From an uncultured SAR324 cluster bacterium (GTDB lineage Bacteria > SAR324 > NAC60-12), in NCBI GenBank assembly GCA_902513935.1, contig CABXOR010000046.1, positions 1-12,780 of the forward strand: a stretch of 12,780 nt of DNA, in the 5' to 3' direction. The translations under genes were made by a program, and so were the position numbers. This document shows, piece by piece, positions 6,973 through 12,780 of this stretch; position 1 is the stretch's first letter, and each line of letters opens with the position of its first letter. The notes below the pieces were generated by a model. It saw only the letters and a program-made list of their open reading frames with translations, was not told the origin of the DNA and ran no database searches.

Positions 6973-8037
6973 ATGAAACATTTAATTAAGGGTATTACGT
7001 GGGTCTTATTCGGCCTTATAGCGACTGGCGGAATGGCCCAGGGAGCCAGTGAAAACCTCGTTATATTTGACTGGGCAGGATATGAAGATCCGGGATTTTT
7101 CGGTGAATATATGGAGAAACATGGGAAAGCTCCTGATTATTCGTTTTTTGCTGATGAAGAGGAGGCTTTTCAAAAGATTAGAACTGGATTTCGCGCGGAC
7201 CTAGCACATCCATGTTCTCAATCAGCTGTGAAATGGCGAAAAGCAGGAATTATTGAACCTATCGATACCTCGCGTTTAAAGAACTGGTCAAAAGTTATGT
7301 CACAATTCCGCAACATAGAGGGATTCCATCAAGGTGGTAAACAATGGCTTATTCCTATTGACTGGGGCTCTACTGCAATTACTTATAGAACAGACAAGGT
7401 TAATGCTGCAGAAGCATCAACTTTGCTAAGTTTTATTAATCCTAAATTCAAGGATCGTATCTCCATACCTGATAATCTAGATGATGCCTACGCATTGGCA
7501 TTTCTCGCCATAGGCATTCAAGACTGGAACACTGCCTCGATGAAAGATCTGGAAGATGCATCTAATTTTCTAAGAAAAGTTCATAAAAACGTCCGTACAT
7601 ATTGGTCTGATCCGGCAGAACTAAGACAGATGATGGCTAGCGGTGAAATTCTTATTTCATGGGCTTGGAATGAAGTAGCAGCCATTCTTGCGTCAGAAAA
7701 ACATCCTGTTGAAATGAAGCATGATACTCAGGAAGGTGCTTCAACCTGGGTCTGTGGTTACGTAAAATTAGCCAATGCACCTGGAAGTGAGCAAAAAGCT
7801 TATGACTTCATAGATGCCTTTTTGTCAGATTCTGCAGCGACATACCTTATTACAGAATGGGGATATGGACACACAAACGAAACTGTCATGAATAGTATTG
7901 GAGAAGAAAATGGTTTAGCAGACCTACAAAATCAAATCTTGTACAGAGGAGAGAACACTCTAATGCAGAGCCCACTAAATCCAAAGATCCGAGAACAGAT
8001 GATCAAGGATTTTGAAAAAATTAAAGCCGGGTATTAA
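6973..8037 (+). CDS. Periplasmic PotD/PotF-type solute-binding protein
   Basis: This is the extracytoplasmic binding protein of a polyamine-class ABC importer. The ATG at 6973 is chosen over the in-frame ATG at 6961 because GAGAGA lies five bases before it and it opens a standard signal peptide (MKHLIKG, hydrophobic core, AQGA cleavage site near residue 25). There is no lipobox cysteine, so the protein should be free in the periplasm. The mature protein starts with the PotF-like strand VIFDWAGYE, keeping W34 and Y37, which match ligand-stacking aromatics of PotF, and carries the DWGSTAITY hinge-region motif. At positions corresponding by eye to PotF Asp247 and Asp278, which bind the amines, it has N233 and C261. 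This argues against a classical diamine ligand. The permease and ATPase genes lie on the opposite strand, convergent, 58 bases away. Two tandem stop codons end the gene. Confidence 0.9.
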   Translation: MKHLIKGITWVLFGLIATGGMAQGASENLVIFDWAGYEDPGFFGEYMEKHGKAPDYSFFADEEEAFQKIRTGFRADLAHPCSQSAVKWRKAGIIEPIDTSRLKNWSKVMSQFRNIEGFHQGGKQWLIPIDWGSTAITYRTDKVNAAEASTLLSFINPKFKDRISIPDNLDDAYALAFLAIGIQDWNTASMKDLEDASNFLRKVHKNVRTYWSDPAELRQMMASGEILISWAWNEVAAILASEKHPVEMKHDTQEGASTWVCGYVKLANAPGSEQKAYDFIDAFLSDSAATYLITEWGYGHTNETVMNSIGEENGLADLQNQILYRGENTLMQSPLNPKIREQMIKDFEKIKAGY

Positions 8038-8049
8038 TAAAAATAGTTC

Positions 8050-8089
8050 GTGGAATCGCCTCCTCAGCGAATGAAGGGGGGGATTCCAC
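8050..8089. terminator. Bidirectional terminator between convergent transport genes
   Basis: GTGGAATC (8050-8057) pairs exactly with GATTCCAC (8082-8089). After one mismatch, six more pairs (8059-8064 with 8075-8080, one a wobble) extend the stem around a 10-base loop. It lies in the 57-base gap between the stop codons of the binding protein (+) and the ATPase (-). Read on the minus strand, it is followed by a T-rich stretch (CTATTTTTATT). The plus-strand tail is less T-rich. Confidence 0.7.
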
Positions 8090-8094
8090 TGCAT

Positions 8095-9222
8095 TTATCT
8101 TTCTTCAGAATTTTTTAGTATAACAAGAGACTCCGCCCCCCAACCTACTCGGGCAGATTCACCATCTTCCATTACACGCCGTCCAGCTGTATTACGCATT
8201 GGGATCGTCAATGGTGACTTAAGCCCCGAAACTTGAACGGTGTAATAGGTCATGTCTCCAAAATATGCACTTTCAAGAATTACTCCGCTGATTTCAAACT
8301 CAGTACGATCCCGATCCTCAAACAGCAATGTCAACATTTCGGGACGGATACCTATGATCACCGGCCCTGGATTAAGTGGAATTGGCATTTGGTCCGGATT
8401 GATATTCACTTTCCCCAGGTTCCCTGCATCCACAGTCGTAATTTGTTCACCGTCTTTGAGCAACTTTCCTTCGATGAAATTCATCACACCAATGAAAGAG
8501 GCCACTCTTTTGGATTTTGGTCTACTGTATAACTCCTGTGGAGTTGCAATCTGAACTATTTGTCCTTCGAACATTACTGCAATCCGGTCACTCATTGTCA
8601 GAGCCTCTTCCTGATCATGTGTGACAAGGATAAATGTAATACCAACAGTGCGCTGTAAATGTCGCAACTCCACTTGCATTTGTTCCCTGAGGTTCTTGTC
8701 AAGTGATGATAGTGGTTCATCTAGCAACAATACCTTTGGTTTCATGATAAGCGAACGAGCCAGTGCAACTCTCTGCCTCTGACCGCCAGAGAGGGCATGA
8801 GCCGGTCTTTTGTTATAATTATCCAAATCAACCAGTTGAAGCATTTCATTCACCCTACGAGCAGTTTCATCTTTTCCAAGATTGAGACGTTTGAGTCCAT
8901 AACCTACATTTTCTTCTACGTTAAGGTGTGGGAAAATGGCATAGGACTGAAAGACCATATTGGTGGGCCGTTGATTTGCTTCCACTCCATGCATTTGGAA
9001 ACCATCTATAGTGATATTTCCTTTTGTGGGTTGTTCAAAGCCCGCTATCAAACGAAGCAGAGTGGTCTTTCCACAACCTGAAGGCCCTAATAGCGAAAAG
9101 AATTCACCTTCCCGAATTTGAGCACTCACTCCGTCTAAAGCAACAATTTCTCCAAAATGCTTCTCTACTCTATCCAATTCAACTATTTTTTTTATTGAAT
9201 CTGTATTAAGTTTTTCTGTCAT
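8095..9222 (-). CDS. ABC transporter ATP-binding protein, PotA type
   Basis: The 375-residue ATPase drives the importer encoded beside it. Walker A is GPSGCGKTT (46-54), the Q-loop lies near FQSYAIF (91-97), the signature is LSGGQRQR (144-151), Walker B is VLLLDEP (164-170), and the switch histidine is H202 in LVTHDQEEA. A C-terminal TOBE-type regulatory domain spans about 245-370, with IGIRPEM at 290-296, as in the PotA/FbpC/CysA group. It is the last gene of the minus-strand operon. Its ATG overlaps the stop codon of the upstream permease by four bases, so it is probably translated by coupling. The pairing with PotB/PotC-type permeases defines a polyamine/betaine-class importer. The ATPase itself gives no information on substrate. 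Confidence 0.95.
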   Translation of the reverse strand: MTEKLNTDSIKKIVELDRVEKHFGEIVALDGVSAQIREGEFFSLLGPSGCGKTTLLRLIAGFEQPTKGNITIDGFQMHGVEANQRPTNMVFQSYAIFPHLNVEENVGYGLKRLNLGKDETARRVNEMLQLVDLDNYNKRPAHALSGGQRQRVALARSLIMKPKVLLLDEPLSSLDKNLREQMQVELRHLQRTVGITFILVTHDQEEALTMSDRIAVMFEGQIVQIATPQELYSRPKSKRVASFIGVMNFIEGKLLKDGEQITTVDAGNLGKVNINPDQMPIPLNPGPVIIGIRPEMLTLLFEDRDRTEFEISGVILESAYFGDMTYYTVQVSGLKSPLTIPMRNTAGRRVMEDGESARVGWGAESLVILKNSEER

Positions 9223-10046
9223 GTTTTAAATAAATTACCAAATTGTACATTATCTTGATCATCTGTTATACGATTCATACGTCTCCGGAAGAATTCCACA
9301 AGCAAGAGCAGTATTAGTGAAAGTAACAACATTAAAAATCCAAGAGCCATCACCCCTGGAAGCTTTGCTGGAAAACGCAATTGCCCCCATATATATACAG
9401 GCAGCGTAGTTTCAGTTCCAGTCAGAAAGAATGCGATTATGAATTCATCAAGTGATATGGTAAAACCAATCAGAAGGCTGGCAATCAAGCCAGGTGATAC
9501 CATTGGAAGAATTACTCGCTTGAAGGTACCAAATCTTGTTTCTCCTAGATCAAGCGAGGCTTCCTCAAGACTCATATCCATATTCGCAAATGCAGAATTT
9601 AGAATAGCAATAGAAAATGGCGTACAGACCAAGGTGTGACCGAGGATCACTGTCCAAAGTGAGAGTGGCAGTCCAAGCTGCATTAGGACAACCAGCAAAG
9701 CAACTCCTACAATTATTTCTGGAAGAAAAAGTGGTAGAATCAGGAACGATAATATACTCTTTTTCCCAAAAAAATCATAACGCGCTGATGCGCGTGAGGC
9801 AAGAATACCTAAACATGTGCTGAGGATGGAAGTACTTATTGCTACAAATAAAGAGTTCTTTAGGGATTCTTGAAGATATGTTTCCTGAGTTAATCCGGCA
9901 AACCACTTAAATGTAAAACTATTCAGGGGAAAAGAGATAATCGTACTATCGTTGAAAGCAAAAATTGGTAGCAACAATACTGGAGCATAGAGGAATATTA
10001 GGTATGAGTAAGCAAAAACCTTCAATGTATTTTTATTACTGTTCAT
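9219..10046 (-). CDS. ABC transporter permease, PotC type
   Basis: This 275-residue inner-membrane protein has about six hydrophobic segments (near 12-32, 64-84, 98-122, 130-150, 183-207 and 230-250). The cytoplasmic EAA loop that docks the ATPase is visible at 161-181 (EEASLDLGETRFGTFKRVILP with its conserved glycine). The short first periplasmic part and the order after a PotB-type gene match the second permease of spermidine/putrescine-type importers. Four-base ATGA overlaps join it to the permease before it and the ATPase after it. The ligand is likely the same as that of the convergent binding protein. Confidence 0.93.
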   Translation of the reverse strand: MNSNKNTLKVFAYSYLIFLYAPVLLLPIFAFNDSTIISFPLNSFTFKWFAGLTQETYLQESLKNSLFVAISTSILSTCLGILASRASARYDFFGKKSILSFLILPLFLPEIIVGVALLVVLMQLGLPLSLWTVILGHTLVCTPFSIAILNSAFANMDMSLEEASLDLGETRFGTFKRVILPMVSPGLIASLLIGFTISLDEFIIAFFLTGTETTLPVYIWGQLRFPAKLPGVMALGFLMLLLSLILLLLVEFFRRRMNRITDDQDNVQFGNLFKT

Positions 10047-10924
10047 GATCCACGCTTTCTAAGCCAACGTCGATTGAGAGCTAAAAATACCAAAGATATC
10101 ATGCTAACAATACCCATTGCAGAAACTGCGAGTGATGCCCCAAGAGGAGCATTGTTGGCCTTCATAAACTGGACTTGAATCATATTGGCGATCATCAAAC
10201 CGTCCTTTCCACCGACCAGTTTGGGTGTAACATAGTCTCCAATCGTAGGGATAAAAATTATCAGTGCAGCCCCTACTACTCCTGTCATTGATAATGGAAG
10301 GGTTATTCGCAGGAAACTCTTCAGAGGCCCATCTCCAAGATCTGTAGCTGCTTCCAGGTAACTTCGATCTATTTTTTCTAATGCTACATAAATCGGCAGA
10401 ATCGCAAACGGTGCCCATGCATGTGTTAGAGTGATAATTACAGCATTTGCATTGTAGAGGATGAATGTCAATGGTTCTTCAATCACACCCAGCCAATCCA
10501 ATGCACTGTTCAGTACACCATTGTATCCAAGAATTACTTTCCATAGGAATACCCGTAAAAGATAGCTTGTCCAAAACGGAATGGTTACAAGAAATAACCA
10601 AAGTGCCTTTCGGTTACCACCGTGGAACGAAATAAAATATGCCATCGGATAGGCCAGCATTACTGTTGCAAGAGTAACCGCTGCAGATATTCCAAGTGAC
10701 CGAAACATTAGATCCCTATACATAGGCTCTGTCCATGCTTCTATGTAATTATCCAGACTAAAACTGCGGTCAAGAACGAGATAATCCTGTGTCCAGAAAC
10801 CCAGGAAAAAAATCAGAAGCATTGGTGCTGCAAGCAACAGCAAAGAAAAGCCAAACGGTAGCCCAATCAGAGTAAGTCCGCGGCCGGAATCACTGCTAAA
10901 CCAATTTTTAACTCGATCCATCAT
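10043..10924 (-). CDS. ABC transporter permease, PotB type
   Basis: This 293-residue inner-membrane protein has about six hydrophobic segments, the first at about 18-42. A typical EAA loop is at 190-210, starting LEAATDLGDGPLKSFLRITL. The segment IPTIGDYVTPKLVGG (225-239) is characteristic of the PotB/PotH group. The ATG at 10924 is followed directly by a second in-frame ATG and either could be used; the first overlaps the Rieske stop codon by four bases. It would form the heterodimeric channel with the PotC-type protein. Co-translation with an oxygenase suggests that import and the first demethylation step of the same compound are linked. Confidence 0.93.
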   Translation of the reverse strand: MMDRVKNWFSSDSGRGLTLIGLPFGFSLLLLAAPMLLIFFLGFWTQDYLVLDRSFSLDNYIEAWTEPMYRDLMFRSLGISAAVTLATVMLAYPMAYFISFHGGNRKALWLFLVTIPFWTSYLLRVFLWKVILGYNGVLNSALDWLGVIEEPLTFILYNANAVIITLTHAWAPFAILPIYVALEKIDRSYLEAATDLGDGPLKSFLRITLPLSMTGVVGAALIIFIPTIGDYVTPKLVGGKDGLMIANMIQVQFMKANNAPLGASLAVSAMGIVSMISLVFLALNRRWLRKRGS

Positions 10925-12141
10925 GCCTCATTTCGAGATAATTTTCGTACCGAATTGTTACTTTCTGCTACCATGCCTCTGGGTGGCTGTATCTCCTGAG
11001 ACATCACAGGGAGGATTTCACGAAGGGCATCGTGGTGGGTTCGCACTCCATACTCTAGATCAGAAAGCATGATCCCTTCATAAGTACAAGACTTCATGGA
11101 TTCATACCACATGATGCTCAACTGCCTGTCCTCGGCTATAGCTGTGGCATCAATACGTTCTGATAAATATCGAGCCAGCCGCATTGTTCTCTTCTCTTCT
11201 GTACGCTTATATGTGGCACCCCTAATTACAGTCTCTTTTACCGAAAAGGGAACTTCCTGATAAAAAATCACCGAGTCGGGATAGAATCCCAAAACGAAAT
11301 TAGGGAAAACACCTATGTAGAGCCACGCCCTTGGAAGTTCATTGTATGGAGAAGTAAACTGGTCAATCATTTTTTTGTATTGACGCACGCTCCAGAGCCT
11401 TCCAGCCCCCTCATTAAAGGGGGCATAGGAGCGGGAGACTCCGTTTACGAAGGGTTCATCATAGTATTTATTACCATATAAATCATTCAGTGATGGATGA
11501 GCACGAGGTACATGGTAGCCCTCATTGTCCACATCCCTAATAGACTTCCAGTTGATGTTCTCCGGAGAAGTACACTCTATTGGAGACGTCTGTAAAAGGT
11601 CTTCATGGAGGTATCTAGAGACTTCCTCATCAAACCTATCAAGCAAATTTGCTACAGAAGGCTGGAGTCCTGGCTTGAAGCGCACAAACACGAAGCCGTG
11701 CCAAATTTCCATTTCGAGCGGCTTAAGTCCCCATTTCTCGCGATCAAATGCCGGGAAAGTACTCGCTTTGGCTGCACCTCGCAGACTTCCATCTAAGTTA
11801 TAGGACCAGCCGTGAAACGGACAGCTGATTACACTCTTACACATACCCTCTGTTGAGTCGAGCACACGTGAACCACGATGTCTACAGACGTTGTGAAAGG
11901 CCAGGATCTTATTTTCTTCATCCCGAATAATTAAAGCCCGCTCTCCCACCAGATCAAAGGTTATGTAGCTACCATGTTTAGGAATGTCACTCGTGTGACA
12001 GGCTATTTGCCAGTGTTTACGGAAAAGTTCTTCAGCTTCCAGTTCAAATAACTCCTCGTTGAAATATGTCCAGGATGGTAACCCAGAACGATCCCAATTT
12101 GGGGGTGGTATAAGTTCGGAACTTGGAATGTGTAAATTCAT
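10921..12141 (-). CDS. Rieske non-heme iron oxygenase, betaine demethylase-like (GbcA/Stc2 type)
   Basis: This is the alpha subunit of a Rieske oxygenase. Numbered from the ATG at 12141 (406 residues), the [2Fe-2S] ligands are C86, H88, C107 and H110 (CRH...CPFH). The mononuclear iron site is H210 and H215 in EGYHVPRAH with D338 as third ligand, and E207 bridges to the cluster. The sequence resembles glycine-betaine, stachydrine and carnitine oxygenases, which use O2 and electrons from a separate reductase to hydroxylate an N-methyl group that leaves as formaldehyde, or to cleave a C-N bond. The frame opens further to a TTG at 12252, but that start has no Shine-Dalgarno and lies only about 18 bases after the predicted transcription start. 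The ATG gives the usual family length, although its own Shine-Dalgarno is weak. No reductase gene is adjacent. It is the first gene of the importer operon. Confidence 0.92.
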   Translation of the reverse strand: MNLHIPSSELIPPPNWDRSGLPSWTYFNEELFELEAEELFRKHWQIACHTSDIPKHGSYITFDLVGERALIIRDEENKILAFHNVCRHRGSRVLDSTEGMCKSVISCPFHGWSYNLDGSLRGAAKASTFPAFDREKWGLKPLEMEIWHGFVFVRFKPGLQPSVANLLDRFDEEVSRYLHEDLLQTSPIECTSPENINWKSIRDVDNEGYHVPRAHPSLNDLYGNKYYDEPFVNGVSRSYAPFNEGAGRLWSVRQYKKMIDQFTSPYNELPRAWLYIGVFPNFVLGFYPDSVIFYQEVPFSVKETVIRGATYKRTEEKRTMRLARYLSERIDATAIAEDRQLSIMWYESMKSCTYEGIMLSDLEYGVRTHHDALREILPVMSQEIQPPRGMVAESNNSVRKLSRNEA

Positions 12142-12223
12142 GTTTAATTTCGCTTCATCAAGATTGCAGTCTATTAAAATGGGCTTCCCTTTGAGCAATT
12201 TTTCTAGGAGTGTATTTTGAAGG

Positions 12224-12238
12224 AGGCAGGATCTGCCT
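12224..12238 (-). promoter_or_regulatory. Small hairpin in the Rieske-operon leader
   Basis: AGGCAG and CTGCCT pair perfectly over six bases around a three-base loop, about 85 bases before the preferred ATG at 12141 and inside the predicted leader. No T tract follows on the minus strand. Its function is unknown. Confidence 0.3.
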
Positions 12239-12276
12239 GAAATAAATTTCAAATAGCTGTCGATTCACTCGGCATA

Positions 12277-12304
12277 ATTTTATAATGTTACTCTCAGTTG
12301 TCAA
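12277..12304 (-). promoter_or_regulatory. Strong sigma-70 promoter of the Rieske/importer operon
   Basis: On the minus strand, an exact TTGACA (12304-12299) is followed after 16 bases by TAAAAT (12282-12277), which matches five of six -10 bases. Transcription would start near 12270, giving a leader of about 130 bases to the ATG at 12141. The promoter lies just past the end of the decayed dihydropteroate-synthase frame. Confidence 0.6.
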
Positions 12305-12319
12305 GAGAAATTCTTCTTG

Positions 12320-12780
12320 TCAGACTAACCTCAAACCGTTCTCATCGAGTTCAATCTTCTTAACTAAATGTTGCGTTCCGTAAAATTTAAGATGCCCCCA
12401 TAGACGCCGGCAACAAATTATTCCCTGGAAGTCCCGGGTAGCAAATGCAAATCAAATACATGCAGTTTTGAAATTCTCCTGTTGGTCATAAAGCTGCATT
12501 TTCTAGCACCACAGAAAAACCCCCATTCCCTGATCAAGTACAATGTGTATTTTTAGAACTCCTTTTGAATTGGCAAAATGCAGACATTCTCTGAAAAAAC
12601 TATTGATGGTGTATAGCATATCCTCATAATCTGATTGTTATGTGATTGTAGATGATGTGCTGTCTTTGGGAAACATCAAAATCACAGGCACTTGATATTC
12701 CGCTATCACTTTTGCCATTTTCGACTCGCCTCGCAGAGTGGTAACATCTTTGACGGCCTTGGCTTCAAAAAATTACAGAT
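12320..12780 (-). pseudogene. folP: Decayed dihydropteroate synthase-like gene (partial, leaves window)
   Basis: One minus-strand frame stays readable from the window edge to a TGA at 12322-12320 but is broken by TAA (12775-12773), TAA (12640-12638), TAG (12505-12503) and TGA (12454-12452). Between the stops are segments in the order expected for the pterin-binding TIM barrel of dihydropteroate synthase. These are DVTTLRG then MAKVIAEYQVPVILM (about 12748-12674), YEDMLYTINSFF (about 12628-12593), IVLDQGMG (about 12544-12521, normally with DPG), FATRDFQG (about 12448-12425, compare SRKdFiG) and QHLVKK (about 12385-12368, compare the C-terminal RVHDVKE). Spacing agrees with the family except for a probable small in-frame deletion before the end. 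The DQG replacement and four stops indicate loss of function. A related pterin-dependent methyltransferase is less likely. The symbol reflects similarity only. Confidence 0.6.

Noticed and set aside
10921..12252. TTG at 12252 as the start of the Rieske oxygenase
   Set aside because: No Shine-Dalgarno, extra 37 residues not typical of the family, and very close to the predicted transcription start. The ATG at 12141 is preferred, although not proven.
1..12780. CRISPR arrays, tRNA or rRNA genes, insertion-sequence ends, integrases, attachment sites
   Set aside because: I looked on both strands and saw no regularly spaced repeats, no cloverleaf sequence with a tRNA-like T-loop, and no transposase or integrase motif. 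A computed repeat and tRNA search would be more sensitive.
12320..12780. Programmed stop-codon readthrough or an alternative genetic code keeping the dihydropteroate-synthase-like frame functional
   Set aside because: All three stop codons interrupt the frame, the conserved DPG is changed to DQG, and neighbouring genes use the same stops normally. Decay is simpler.

Overview
This window looks like part of the chromosome of a Gram-negative bacterium, probably a marine or soil proteobacterium. The solute-binding protein has a Sec signal peptide without a lipobox cysteine, the Rieske oxygenase and trimethylamine-dehydrogenase-like enzymes are types common in proteobacteria, and base composition is moderate to AT-rich. 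No lineage can be fixed from the sequence alone.

Layout. Positions 178-1347 (+) encode an enolase-superfamily acid-sugar dehydratase-like enzyme related to L-rhamnonate dehydratase. After a 312-base gap with a promoter candidate and a strong hairpin, a tight three-gene operon follows on the + strand. It encodes an MttB-family (trimethylamine/betaine:corrinoid-type) methyltransferase (1660-3246), a class-III PLP aminotransferase (3265-4656), and an iron-sulfur flavoprotein of the trimethylamine/dimethylamine dehydrogenase family (4663-6741). A periplasmic PotD/PotF-type binding protein (6973-8037, +) has its own perfect-consensus promoter. Facing it on the - strand is an operon read from right to left: Rieske oxygenase (12141-10921), two PotB/PotC-type permeases and a PotA-type ATPase (ending at 8095). 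All of its junctions are 4-base ATGA overlaps. A hairpin between the convergent units can terminate both.

How the genes fit together (inference). The set is what one expects for uptake and stepwise demethylation of a quaternary or N-methylated, cationic amine of the betaine type. An ABC importer brings it in. A Rieske oxygenase and/or a corrinoid methyltransferase remove methyl groups from the quaternary nitrogen. A TMADH-like flavoenzyme oxidises tertiary or secondary N-methyl groups. A class-III aminotransferase removes the freed amine, and a dehydratase handles a hydroxy-acid skeleton. The substrate cannot be named. Residues of the putative binding sites differ from those of the trimethylamine and putrescine paradigms, so an undescribed substrate is possible.

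Right edge. Positions 12320-12780 (- strand) look empty by ordinary gene finding, but one continuous reading frame still encodes recognisable dihydropteroate-synthase (FolP-type) segments interrupted by four in-frame stop codons. This is a decaying pseudogene that runs off the window.
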